A stretch of DNA of 52,531 bases from Thiomonas sp. FB-6 (GCF_000377645.1 NZ_KB898491.1:1-52531); one strand, 5' to 3'; shown: positions 1 through 8,009, numbered from the stretch's first letter. Numbers and translations: made by a program. The notes: a model not told the origin generated them from the letters alone.

Positions 1-112
1 CGAGCGTAGCGAGGAGGGCAGTCCAGTGAGCGCCGTGCACGGCCGCTCCGAAGCGGCGCTCCACTCCCTCGGGGAGTCGAGCGTAGCGAGGAGGGTAGTC
101 CAGTGAGCGCCG
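1..112. repeat. Direct repeat with palindromic core (copies 1-35 and 78-112)
   Basis: Bases 1-35 recur at 78-112 with one mismatch (C/T at the 19th base). Between them, 63-77 is an inverted repeat (ACTCCC, 3-nt loop, GGGAGT). The second copy contains the Shine-Dalgarno-like GGAGGG and the GTG that starts the following channel gene, so the repeat has become the translation start. The combination CCCTCGGGG next to CGAGCG.AGCGAG recurs in inverted orientation near 38151-38190, which marks a dispersed repeat family. The first copy is cut by the window edge. Confidence 0.75.
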
Positions 113-1323
113 GGGACGGGCGGCGGCCGGGGCGGCGCCTGCGCGCGCTGCTGCAGCCCGTCCAATCGCGTCTGGGAAGCCTGCGCCGCGGGTGGGCCTC
201 GATCGGCCCGCAGGCCCTGGCGGCGCTGCTGGCGGCGCTGGCGGGCGCCATGCTGGTGCGTCCGCAGTTCGCGCACGTGGCGGGCTCGCTGCGCGTGCTG
301 AACGATCCGCAGGCCGTGCTGGGCCTGGCCGACCTGCTGGTGCTTCCGCGCGTGCTGCTGGGCCTGGGCCTGGTGCTGATGAGCTTCGGCCTGCTCGCGA
401 GCGCGCGCCTGGCCTGGGTGATCACGCTGCTGCTGAGCCTGCTGGGCGCTGGCGACGCGCTGGTATCGCTCCACCACACGGGGCCCTTGTTCGTGATGTG
501 CCTGCTGCAGCTGGCCGTGCTGCTGCTGTGGGCGCGCCGCTTCAACCGCAGCAGCATTGCCGCGGGTTCGCTGTTCGCGCTGCTGAGCATCGGCAGCCTG
601 CTTCTGTACGGGGTGCTGGGCAGCCTGTGGTTCGGCGCGGGCTACGCGCCGCCCATCCGCAACCTGGGCACGGCGCTGTATTACTCGGTGGAGACCATGT
701 CCACCGTGGGCTATGGGGACATCGTGCCGCGCAGCCCGCACGCGCGCATGTTCACGGTCTCGCTGATCGTGCTGGGCATCTCGGTGTTCGCGACCACGCT
801 GTCGCTGATCATCGGCCCGGTGATCGGCGGAAGCATCAAGCGGACTCTGGAGGGTCGCATGCATAAGCAGCAACGCCGCAATCATTACGTCATCCTCGGC
901 ATCTCGGCGCTGGCCTACACGACCTGGAAGGCGCTGCAGCAACGCGGGGTGCCGGTCACCGTGGTGGTGTCCGCGGCCGCGAATTCCCCGTTTCCGCCCG
1001 AGGCCGACGTGGTGGTGGGCGACGCCAGCAGCGACGAGGTGCTGGAGCAGGCGGGCGTGCCCCATGCCAAGGCGGTGCTGACCCTGCGCGAGGACGACGC
1101 CGAGAATGCCTTCGCGGTGCTGGCGGTCAAGGAACTCGCCCCGGGCGTGAAGACCATCGCCGGGGTCAACGATGCCCGCCACGTGGCGAAGATCCGCCGC
1201 GTGCAGCCCGACATGCTGTTCGCGCCGCAACTGCTGGGCAGCGACCTGCTGGTGCGCTCGCTGTTCGACGAGCCCATCGACAACCAGACGGTGGCCCGGC
1301 TGCTGTTCGCCGACTCGCTCTGA
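103..1323 (+). CDS. kch: Voltage-gated potassium channel, Kch family
   Basis: This is an inner-membrane K+ channel of 406 aa, close in length and layout to E. coli Kch (417 aa). Hydrophobic segments span roughly residues 35-240, the pore carries the K+ selectivity filter TVGYGD at 201-206, and a cytoplasmic RCK/TrkA-N Rossmann domain follows at about 260-390. The tail QLLGSDLLVRSL matches the family. I chose GTG at 103 because GGAGGG lies 7 nt upstream and no ATG occurs before residue 50, which would remove the first membrane segment. The start adds about 18 residues relative to E. coli Kch. The gene stands alone; the next one begins about 100 bp downstream behind its own promoter-like sequence. 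An internal Met at residue 253 is described separately. Confidence 0.9.
   Translation: MSAGDGRRPGRRLRALLQPVQSRLGSLRRGWASIGPQALAALLAALAGAMLVRPQFAHVAGSLRVLNDPQAVLGLADLLVLPRVLLGLGLVLMSFGLLASARLAWVITLLLSLLGAGDALVSLHHTGPLFVMCLLQLAVLLLWARRFNRSSIAAGSLFALLSIGSLLLYGVLGSLWFGAGYAPPIRNLGTALYYSVETMSTVGYGDIVPRSPHARMFTVSLIVLGISVFATTLSLIIGPVIGGSIKRTLEGRMHKQQRRNHYVILGISALAYTTWKALQQRGVPVTVVVSAAANSPFPPEADVVVGDASSDEVLEQAGVPHAKAVLTLREDDAENAFAVLAVKELAPGVKTIAGVNDARHVAKIRRVQPDMLFAPQLLGSDLLVRSLFDEPIDNQTVARLLFADSL
849..861 (+). promoter_or_regulatory. Candidate internal ribosome binding site and ATG within kch
   Basis: GGAGGG at 849-854 is followed after 4 nt by an in-frame ATG at 859 (Met253, context RMHKQQ). In E. 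coli Kch an internal start at the equivalent Met, between pore and RCK domain, is reported to give a soluble RCK domain. The Met position is conserved here and has a visible Shine-Dalgarno sequence. That a separate 154-residue product is made is inference. Confidence 0.45.
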
Positions 1324-1353
1324 TCCGCGCGACTCGCTCGACACGCGCGCCGT

Positions 1354-1395
1354 ACGACCTGGATCAAGGGCGGCACCGACGCGCCTTGCTAAGCT
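1354..1395 (+). promoter_or_regulatory. FNR/Anr-like class II promoter upstream of the phosphorylase operon
   Basis: ACGAC-N4-ATCAA (1354-1367) is an FNR-type box with a perfect right half-site and a weak left half. Its centre (1360.5) lies 32 bp from the centre of TAAGCT (1390-1395), a -10-like TA...T hexamer. This is the spacing of a class II FNR promoter with the box at -41.5, and predicts transcription start near 1402, 22 nt before the ATG. The same geometry recurs at 5322-5363 and 7432-7473. Confidence 0.5.
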
Positions 1396-1423
1396 GGGCG
1401 CGACAGGACAGCCGGGGCGAGCC

Positions 1424-2962
1424 ATGGAATCAGCCGAGCCACGCGACGGGCCGCCGTTCTCGCTGCGGCCCAGGCGTCTGGGTGTCGATACGCACCACGA
1501 ACCCGTCGTGGTGCTGCGTGCCGACTCCCCGGTGGTGCGCGCGGAGGGCTTCGAGGCGCATGCGCGCATCGAGGTGCTGGGCGAGCGCGCCAGCATCGTC
1601 GCCACGCTGAACATCCTCAGCTCGGGCGGGCTGCTCGGGCCCGACGAGGTCGGCTTGTCGGAGGCGGCCTGGGCACGCCTGCAGCCGGGCGCGGGCGAGC
1701 GCCTGCGCTTTCGCTTCGCGCGCCCCAGCGACGCCATGAGCCACGTGCGGGCCAAGATCTTCGGCAAGCACCTGAGCGAGGGGGCCTTCGAGGCGATCAT
1801 CGGCGACACCGTGGCGGGGCGCCTGTCCAACGTGGAGATCGCCGCCTTCCTGGTGGCCTGCGCCGCGGGCAGCATGAGCCGCGCCGAGGTCAACGACCTC
1901 ACGCGGGCCATGGTGCACAGCGGCGCGCGCATGAGCTGGCCGCATGCGCTGGTGGTGGACAAGCACTGCATCGGCGGCCTGCCCGGCAACCGCACCACGC
2001 CCATCGTCGTGTCCATCGCCACCGCGCTGGGGCTGATCATGCCCAAGACCAGTTCGCGCGCCATCACCTCCCCGGCCGGCACCGCCGACACCCTGGAGAC
2101 CATCACCTGCGTGGACCTCGACCTGGCGCGCATGCGCCGCGTGGTGGAGGCCGAGGGCGGCTGCATGGTGTGGGGCGGGGCCATGAACATGAGCCCCGCC
2201 GACGACCTGCTGATCCGCGTGGAGCGCATGCTGGACCTGGACAGCGAGGCGCAACTGGTGGCCTCGGTACTGTCGAAGAAGGCGGCGGCCGGCTCCACCC
2301 ACGTGGTGATCGACATCCCCACCGGCCCCACGGCCAAGGTGCGCAGCGCCGAGCAGGCACAGTCGCTGCTGCGCGCTCTGTACGCCAGCGCCCACGCGCT
2401 GGGCCTGCGCATGGTGGGCCTGATCAGCGACGGCTCGCAGCCCGTGGGCCGGGGCGTCGGCCCGGCGCTGGAGGCGCACGACGTGTTGCGCGTGCTGCGC
2501 CGGCACCCGCAGGCCAGCACCGACCTGCGTGAACGCTCGCTGGACCTGGCCGCGGCGGTGATCGAGCTCGGCGGCCTGGTGCCCGCCGGGGGTACGGCCG
2601 CGGCACGCGAGCTGGCCGCAGGCGCGCTGGACGACGGGCGAGCGCTGCGCAAGTTCCAGGCCATCTGCGAGGCCCAGGGAGCCTTTCGCGAGCCCGGCGT
2701 GGCACCCTTCCAGCGCCCGGTTCCATCCCCCTGCGCCGGGCGCGTGCAGGCCATCGACAACCGGCTGCTGGCGCGCGCGGCCAAACTGGCCGGGGCTCCG
2801 CACGCACGCAGCGCCGGGCTGCTGCTGGGCGCGCACGTGGGCGAGCGCGTGGAGCGCGGCCAGCCCCTGTTCGAATTGCACGCCGAATCGCAGGGAGAGC
2901 TCGATTACGCGCTGGATTTCGTCCAGGGGCATCCAGGCATGTTCCATCTGGAGGCGCAATGA
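1424..2962 (+). CDS. AMP phosphorylase / thymidine phosphorylase-like enzyme
   Basis: This nucleoside/nucleotide phosphorylase of 512 aa belongs to the long DeoA-like branch. It matches the length of archaeal AMP phosphorylases (about 500 aa) rather than E. coli DeoA (440 aa), with an extra N-terminal domain of about 85 residues. The phosphorylase core shows DKHCIGGLPGNRTTP (179-193) and TSSRAITSPAGTAD (209-222), the phosphate/substrate-binding region of the family. The likely reaction is phosphorolysis of a nucleotide or nucleoside to base plus ribose-(1,5-bis)phosphate; I cannot decide between AMP and thymidine from sequence. The stop overlaps the next gene (ATGA at 2959-2962), so it is translationally coupled to a PRPP-synthetase homologue, which favours a ribose-phosphate role. 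ATG 1424 was chosen because residues from there match the family; an open frame extends further upstream but carries no recognisable domain. Confidence 0.85.
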   Translation: MESAEPRDGPPFSLRPRRLGVDTHHEPVVVLRADSPVVRAEGFEAHARIEVLGERASIVATLNILSSGGLLGPDEVGLSEAAWARLQPGAGERLRFRFARPSDAMSHVRAKIFGKHLSEGAFEAIIGDTVAGRLSNVEIAAFLVACAAGSMSRAEVNDLTRAMVHSGARMSWPHALVVDKHCIGGLPGNRTTPIVVSIATALGLIMPKTSSRAITSPAGTADTLETITCVDLDLARMRRVVEAEGGCMVWGGAMNMSPADDLLIRVERMLDLDSEAQLVASVLSKKAAAGSTHVVIDIPTGPTAKVRSAEQAQSLLRALYASAHALGLRMVGLISDGSQPVGRGVGPALEAHDVLRVLRRHPQASTDLRERSLDLAAAVIELGGLVPAGGTAAARELAAGALDDGRALRKFQAICEAQGAFREPGVAPFQRPVPSPCAGRVQAIDNRLLARAAKLAGAPHARSAGLLLGAHVGERVERGQPLFELHAESQGELDYALDFVQGHPGMFHLEAQ

Positions 2963-3891
2963 GCGACCCGGCGGGTACGCCCTGGCAGCTGTACGCCATG
3001 CCCGGCAACGAGGCGCGCACCGATGCGCTGGTGGTGCGGCTGGGACCGCGCGCGCGGCGAGCGGGGCTGTGGCTGCACCGTTTCCCGGACGGCGAATCGC
3101 TGGTGCGCGTGGCGCCGCCGCCGGTTTCGGCGGCGCTGGTGTGCACGCTGCGCGATCCCGACCCGCTCACCGTGCCGCTGCTGATGGCCGCGGCCACGCT
3201 GCGCGAGCTCGGCGCGGCGCGCCTGGGCCTGATCGCCCCCTACCTGGCCTACATGCGCCAGGACCGTGCCTTCGAGCCCGGGCAGGCGGTGTCCGCGCGC
3301 ATCTACGCGGCCTGGCTGTCCGGCCATTTCGACTGGCTGCTCACGGTGGATCCGCACCTGCACCGCATCGATTCGCTGGACCGCGTGTACAGCCTGCGCA
3401 GCCGCGTGGTGCACGCCGCCGCGCCGCTGGCACGCTGGATCGCGCGTGAAGTGGCGCAGCCCCTGCTCATCGGCCCGGACGCCGAGAGCCGGCAATGGGT
3501 GTCCGAGGTCGCGGCAAGCGTGGGGGCGCCGATGCTGGTGCTGGACAAGCAGCGCCGCGGCGACCTGGACGTGTCCAGCCGGCTGCCCGAGCTGAGTCGC
3601 TGGGCCGGGCGCACGCCGGTGCTGCTCGACGACATCGCCAGCTCGGGGCGCACCCTGGCCGTGGTGCTGGAGCAACTGCGCGGGCGCTCCATGGCCCCGG
3701 CGGTGTGCGTGGTCACGCACGGGTTGTTCGCGGGGGACGCGCTGGAGCTGCTGCGCGCCGCGGGAGCCGCGCGCGTGGCCTGTACCGACAGCGTGGAGCC
3801 GCCGCCCGGCGTGGAGCGCATCGCGCTCGACGCGGAGCTGGCGGCGGCGCTGCCCGAACTCTGCGACCTCTCCCAGGAGCTACTCCCATGA
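2959..3891 (+). CDS. Ribose-phosphate diphosphokinase (PRPP synthetase) homologue
   Basis: This 310-aa protein is a phosphoribosyltransferase-fold PRPP synthetase homologue. Recognisable elements are RFPDGE (41-46), the ATP loop RQDR (100-103), VDPHLHR (130-136, metal and ATP site), the flexible-loop DKQRRGD (196-202) and the PRPP-binding LLDDIASSGRTL (222-233, compare LVDDMIDTGGTL in housekeeping Prs). Key residues look intact, but overall similarity to housekeeping Prs is low, so this is a divergent paralogue. Its start overlaps the phosphorylase stop and its stop overlaps the metallo-hydrolase start (ATGA both times), so the three are probably made together. Possible roles are making PRPP from salvaged ribose-5-phosphate or acting on ribose-1,5-bisphosphate; the second is inference. 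Confidence 0.8.
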   Translation: MSDPAGTPWQLYAMPGNEARTDALVVRLGPRARRAGLWLHRFPDGESLVRVAPPPVSAALVCTLRDPDPLTVPLLMAAATLRELGAARLGLIAPYLAYMRQDRAFEPGQAVSARIYAAWLSGHFDWLLTVDPHLHRIDSLDRVYSLRSRVVHAAAPLARWIAREVAQPLLIGPDAESRQWVSEVAASVGAPMLVLDKQRRGDLDVSSRLPELSRWAGRTPVLLDDIASSGRTLAVVLEQLRGRSMAPAVCVVTHGLFAGDALELLRAAGAARVACTDSVEPPPGVERIALDAELAAALPELCDLSQELLP

Positions 3892-5285
3892 TCCAATGGT
3901 CCTGTCACGGCGCGGCCAAGCAGGTGACCGGTTCCTGCCACCTGGTGCGCACCGCATCCGCCAGCGTGCTGGTGGACTGCGGTCTGTTCCAGGGCGGCCG
4001 CGAGCTGGCGGAGGAGAACGCCGCCGAGTTCGGTTTCGACCCGGCGGGCGTGGACGTGCTGCTGCTCACCCACGCCCACCTGGACCACTGCGGGCGCATC
4101 CCCCTGCTGGTGAAACGGGGCTTCAAGGGGCGCATCGTCTGCACCGCGGGCACGCGCGAGCTGGCCCGCCTGGTGCTGGCCGACGCGGCCGGCCTGCAGG
4201 AGGAGGATGCGCGTCGCGCCCAGCGCCACGGGCGGCGCCAGACCCAGGACGCCGAGCCGCTGTACACGCTGGCCGACGCCTTCCACGCCATGGACTTCTT
4301 CGACGGATCGGCGGAGTACGGGCTGCGACGGGAAGTGGCCCCCGGCGTGCATGCCACCTTCGTCGACGCCGGGCACATCCTGGGCTCGGCGTCCATCCTG
4401 CTGGAGCTGGAGGAGCCGGGCGGGCATTGCAGCGTGTTTTTCTCCGGCGACATCGGCAACCCCGGGCGGCCGCTGCTGCGCGACCCGCAGGCGCCCCCCA
4501 GGCACCCCGACTACGTGGTCATGGAAACCACCTACGGCGACCGCGACCACCGCGACTGGCAGGCCTCGAGCGACGAGTTGGTGCATGCCGTCTCCGACAC
4601 CCTGGCGCGCGGCGGCAACGTTGTGGTGCCCACCTTCGCGCTGGAGCGCGCGCAGGAGCTGCTGTACGTGCTGGCACGGGCGGTGGAGCGCGGACAGCTT
4701 CCGCGCCACCTGCCGGTGTTCCTGGACTCGCCGATGGCCATCTCGGCCACCGAGATCTTCCTGCGCTACCCCGGCTGCCTGCGTCCGGAGTTCTCCTCGC
4801 GCCTGCATGGGCCCGACCCGCTGCAGCTGCCCGGGCTGCGCCTGAGCCGCGAAACCGCGGAATCCATGGCGATCAACACCATCCGGGGCGGCGCCGTGAT
4901 CATGGCTGGCTCCGGCATGTGCAGCGGAGGGCGGGTGCGTCACCACTTGCGCCACAACCTGGGCAACCAGTCGAACAGCGTGGTCTTCGTGGGTTTCGCC
5001 GCGCAGGGAACCCTGGCGCGGCGAATCATCGACGGCGCGCGGCAGGTGCGGCTGTTCGACGAAGTGGTCGAGGTGCGGGCGCGGATCCACACCATCAACG
5101 GTTTTTCCGCCCACGCCGGGTGCACCGAGTTGCTGGCCTGGCTCAAGGGTTGCGGGCGCACGCGGCGGGTGTTCCTGGTCCACGGCGACCTGGATACCGG
5201 CATGCGCGCCTTCGCGCAGCGCCTGGAGCAGCAGGGCATCGCGCACCAGATCCCCGGCGCCGGCGAGCCGATCCTGCTGCGCTGA
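3888..5285 (+). CDS. Beta-CASP metallo-beta-lactamase-fold hydrolase (RNase-type)
   Basis: This 465-aa cytoplasmic Zn-dependent hydrolase is of the CPSF/beta-CASP type. The metal site HAHLDH is at 62-67, followed by DAGHILGSA, SGDIG and the beta-CASP features PTFALERAQELL, SGMCSGGRVRHH, GFAAQGTLARRI, NGFSAHA and VHGD. Family members are usually RNA nucleases, though RNase activity is not proven by sequence. The ATG overlaps the preceding stop (ATGA), making a three-gene unit with the phosphorylase and the PRPP-synthetase homologue. Such a trio could connect RNA breakdown to nucleotide and ribose-phosphate recovery. The following 140 bp contain an FNR-like promoter and no further gene. Confidence 0.88.
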   Translation: MIQWSCHGAAKQVTGSCHLVRTASASVLVDCGLFQGGRELAEENAAEFGFDPAGVDVLLLTHAHLDHCGRIPLLVKRGFKGRIVCTAGTRELARLVLADAAGLQEEDARRAQRHGRRQTQDAEPLYTLADAFHAMDFFDGSAEYGLRREVAPGVHATFVDAGHILGSASILLELEEPGGHCSVFFSGDIGNPGRPLLRDPQAPPRHPDYVVMETTYGDRDHRDWQASSDELVHAVSDTLARGGNVVVPTFALERAQELLYVLARAVERGQLPRHLPVFLDSPMAISATEIFLRYPGCLRPEFSSRLHGPDPLQLPGLRLSRETAESMAINTIRGGAVIMAGSGMCSGGRVRHHLRHNLGNQSNSVVFVGFAAQGTLARRIIDGARQVRLFDEVVEVRARIHTINGFSAHAGCTELLAWLKGCGRTRRVFLVHGDLDTGMRAFAQRLEQQGIAHQIPGAGEPILLR

Positions 5286-5321
5286 TCCCGCCGGGGCGCG
5301 CGCCGTGCCGCGAGCGCCGGG

Positions 5322-5363
5322 CTGCGCCACGTCAAGGAAGCCGCGCCGCGCCGGGGGCACACT
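5322..5363 (+). promoter_or_regulatory. FNR/Anr-like class II promoter upstream of the methyltransferase-esterase gene
   Basis: CTGCG-N4-GTCAA (5322-5335), centred at 5328.5, lies 32 bp from the centre of CACACT (5358-5363), a weak -10. The box is the poorest of the three candidates, but spacing and the flanking TCAAGG are identical to the copies at 1354 and 7432. Predicted start of transcription is near 5370. Confidence 0.35.
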
Positions 5364-5425
5364 GTGCAGGCTGCCGCGGCTGCCAGGCACGCCTGCCGGG
5401 CGGGCGGCCCTGCCGGAGAGACGTG

Positions 5426-7414
5426 ATGGACCACCCGGATTACGCGCGCAGGCGCCAGAACATGGTGCGCGAGCAGATCGCATCGCGGGGCGTGGACGAC
5501 GAACGCGTGCTGGAGGCCCTGCAGCAGGTCGCGCGCGAAGCTTTCGTGCCGGAATCGGCGCGCGAGGCGGCCTACGAGGAGGTCTCGCTGCGCCTGGACG
5601 ACGGCCGCCTGCTGCCCCAGGCCCACGTGCTGGCGGTGGCGCTGGCGGCGCTGGAGCTGCGCGCGGGCGAGAAGGTGCTGGAAATCGGCACCGGCTGCGG
5701 CTATGGCAGCGCCGTGCTCGCCCGGCTGGCCGCCGAGGTGCGCACGGTCGAACCCGACGCGCGCATGGCCGAGCGCGCCGCCTCCCTGTTCGCCCGCCTG
5801 GGCCTGCGCGAGCTGCATGTGCGCCACGGCGAGGCTTCGGCCGGCTGGGAGGAGCAGGGCCCCTACGATGCCATCCTCGTGCAGCCGGGGGTCGAGGCCT
5901 CTGCGCAGGCCCTGCGCGCGCAGTTGCGGGTGGGCGGCCGCCTGGTGATGGCGCAACCCGCCGCGGCGGCCGTGGTGGAACTGGTGCGCACGCGCCGCGT
6001 CTCCGAGCTGCGATTCGAGTCCGAGGACCTGGCCGACCTGCGCATCGCGCCCGCGGCCGGCGAGGCGGCGCGCGACGGCGCCGCGCGCCGCGGCGCGGAC
6101 GCCGCCGCCGGGGCGCAGGCACGCCTGGCGGCGGCGGTGGGCCGTGCCGGGCAGGCCTTCGAGGACCTGGATGCCGCGGATCTGGAGCCGCTGCTGCGGC
6201 GCATCGGACGCGCGCGCGTGGTGCTGATCGGCGAGGCCACCCACGGCACCTCCGAGTTCTACCGTATGCGCCAGCGCATCACCCGCGCCCTGATCGAGAA
6301 GCGCGGCTTCGATTTCGTCGCCGTCGAGGGCGACTGGCCCGACTGCGCGCGCATCGACCAGTACGTGCGCCACGGCGAGGAGCCGGCGGCGCGCTGGAAG
6401 GCCTTCGCGCGCTTTCCGTCGTGGATGTGGCGCAATCGCGAGGTGGCCGAATTCGTCGACTGGCTGCGCGGCTTCAACGCGCTGCAGCGGCCGGCGCTGC
6501 GCACCGCCTTCCACGGGCTGGACCTGTACAGCTTGTACGGCTCCATCGAACGCGTGCTCGACTACCTCGAGCGCGTGGACCCCGCGACCGCGCGCCTGGC
6601 CCGCCAGCGCTATGGCTGCCTCAGCCCCTGGGAGGACGATCCCGCCGGCTACGCGCGCGCCACGCTGACCGCCGGCTACCGCTCCTGCGAGGCCGACGTG
6701 GTCGCCATGCTGGGCGAACTGCTGCACGCGCGCGCCAGCTACGGCGGCTACGACGGCGAGCGTTTCCTGGACGCGCTGCAGAACGCGCGCCTGGTGGCCA
6801 ACGCCGAGCGCTACTACCGCACCATGTATTACGGTTCGCGCGAATCCTGGAACCTGCGTGACGGACACATGTTCGAGACCCTGCGCACGCTGCTGGACTT
6901 CCGCGGGCCGCGCAGCCGCGCCGTGGTCTGGGCCCACAACTCCCACGTCGGCGACTCGGCGGCCACCGAGATGGCCCTGCGCGGGGAATTCAACCTCGGG
7001 CGCCTGTGCCGCAAGGCCTTCGGCGAGCAGGCCTACACCATCGGTTTCGGGACCCACGCGGGGCAGGTCGCGGCCGCCGAGTCCTGGGGCGGGGACATGC
7101 AGGTGATGGATCTGCGCCCCAGCCTGGCCGGCAGCCACGAGCGCGTGTTCCACGACTGCGGCGTGCCGGGCCTGCTGCTGCCCATGCGCGAACTCGCACC
7201 CGACCCCGATCTGGCGGGCCTGCGCGAATCGCGCCTGCAGCGCGCGGTCGGGGTGCTCTACCGCCCGCGCACCGAGATGGCCAGCCACTATTTCGAGTCG
7301 GTGCTGCCCGAGCAGTACGACGAGTACATCTGGATCGACCGCAGCCACGCCGTCACCGCGCTGGACAGCCTGAGCCTGGAAGGCCAGCCCGACACCTACC
7401 CCTTCGGCGTGTGA
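5426..7414 (+). CDS. Fusion of a Pcm-like methyltransferase and an erythromycin esterase-like hydrolase
   Basis: This 662-aa protein has two domains. Residues 1-215 resemble protein-L-isoaspartate O-methyltransferase, with the SAM-binding loop VLEIGTGCGYGSA at 84-96. Residues about 235-660 are an erythromycin esterase-family domain with GEATHG (269-274, catalytic His273), EGDWPDC (301-307) and VVWAHNSHVGDS. The Pcm substrate motif TISQP is replaced by RLLPQ around 61-65, so classical isoaspartate repair is doubtful while SAM binding looks intact. The linker (210-235) is Ala/Arg-rich. ATG 5426 is preceded by GGAGAG at 5 nt. The esterase domain is unlikely to be a dedicated macrolide resistance enzyme; this branch is usually chromosomal and of unknown substrate. 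It sits between the nucleotide-salvage trio and the polyhydroxybutyrate genes and has its own FNR-like promoter. Confidence 0.85.
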   Translation: MDHPDYARRRQNMVREQIASRGVDDERVLEALQQVAREAFVPESAREAAYEEVSLRLDDGRLLPQAHVLAVALAALELRAGEKVLEIGTGCGYGSAVLARLAAEVRTVEPDARMAERAASLFARLGLRELHVRHGEASAGWEEQGPYDAILVQPGVEASAQALRAQLRVGGRLVMAQPAAAAVVELVRTRRVSELRFESEDLADLRIAPAAGEAARDGAARRGADAAAGAQARLAAAVGRAGQAFEDLDAADLEPLLRRIGRARVVLIGEATHGTSEFYRMRQRITRALIEKRGFDFVAVEGDWPDCARIDQYVRHGEEPAARWKAFARFPSWMWRNREVAEFVDWLRGFNALQRPALRTAFHGLDLYSLYGSIERVLDYLERVDPATARLARQRYGCLSPWEDDPAGYARATLTAGYRSCEADVVAMLGELLHARASYGGYDGERFLDALQNARLVANAERYYRTMYYGSRESWNLRDGHMFETLRTLLDFRGPRSRAVVWAHNSHVGDSAATEMALRGEFNLGRLCRKAFGEQAYTIGFGTHAGQVAAAESWGGDMQVMDLRPSLAGSHERVFHDCGVPGLLLPMRELAPDPDLAGLRESRLQRAVGVLYRPRTEMASHYFESVLPEQYDEYIWIDRSHAVTALDSLSLEGQPDTYPFGV

Positions 7415-7431
7415 GCCGCGGCCGGGCCGCG

Positions 7432-7473
7432 CTGATCCAGGTCAAGGACACGCGGGACGCCAGGATCGATACT
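7432..7473 (+). promoter_or_regulatory. FNR/Anr-like class II promoter upstream of the phasin gene
   Basis: CTGAT-N4-GTCAA (7432-7445) matches TTGAT-N4-ATCAA at 8 of 10 positions. Its centre (7438.5) is 32 bp from the centre of GATACT (7468-7473), so the box would sit at -41.5 with transcription starting near 7480, 37 nt before the phasin ATG. This is the best balanced of the three boxes in this block. Confidence 0.55.
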
Positions 7474-7516
7474 AGATTGTGAGCTCATCCTGGTTACCCG
7501 CCGCAGGAGTTGCGCC

Positions 7517-7951
7517 ATGAACCCCAAATCCCAGATCCAGGCCGCCCAGCGCGCCGAGGTCGAATGCTTCACCGACCTGTTCGACGCCGCGCTGGACGGA
7601 TTCGAGCAACTCACGCGCCTGCAGCTGCAGACCATGCGCGAGTTCTCCCGCAACACCTCGCAGCGCCTGTTCGACGCTCTGGAGGCGCGTGATGCGGGCG
7701 ACTGGGCGAAGCTGCCCCAGCAGACGCTGCGCGGCGAGCCCGACGGCGCGACCCGCTACCTGCAGGAATTCGGGCGTATCGCCGGCGCCATGCAGGCCGC
7801 CATGTCCGAGGCCCTGCAGCAGGGCGCCGCCCGTTGGCAGAGCCATCTGCAGGAAGCCGCCGAGACAGCGCCGGCCGAGGCGCCGGCCGCTCCCGCCGCG
7901 CGGCGCGCTCCCGCGGCACCCACCCGTGCGGCCGCCCGCCGCACGTCCTGA
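7517..7951 (+). CDS. Phasin family protein
   Basis: This 144-aa protein would coat polyhydroxyalkanoate granules. Residues about 15-115 form the helical phasin core (ECFTDLFDAALDGFEQLTRL, FSRNTSQRLFDAL), followed by an Ala/Pro/Arg-rich tail from about 116 to the end, typical of betaproteobacterial phasins. It is somewhat shorter than the usual 180-190 residues. GGAG lies 7 nt before ATG 7517. The acetoacetyl-CoA reductase gene follows after 58 bp, supporting a storage-polymer role. No PHA synthase gene is in the window. Confidence 0.8.
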   Translation: MNPKSQIQAAQRAEVECFTDLFDAALDGFEQLTRLQLQTMREFSRNTSQRLFDALEARDAGDWAKLPQQTLRGEPDGATRYLQEFGRIAGAMQAAMSEALQQGAARWQSHLQEAAETAPAEAPAAPAARRAPAAPTRAAARRTS

Positions 7952-8009
7952 TCCAGCATTCACAGGGCGGCCGGCCCCCACGGGCAACGGCGGCCCGGGG
8001 GAGAGCACC

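Noticed and set aside
1430-2959. Long antisense open frame (509 codons) opposite the phosphorylase gene
   Set aside because: It mirrors the codon phase of a well-supported gene in very GC-rich DNA, is rich in His/Gln/Arg/Ala and shows no domain. The same applies to long antisense frames opposite the carboxypeptidase (10341-12116) and the phasin-usp block (7611-10319).
5426-7414. Macrolide resistance by the esterase-like domain
   Set aside because: The domain belongs to a broad chromosomal family, is fused to a methyltransferase, and lies in a metabolic block without mobile-element signs. Resistance cannot be claimed from the name.
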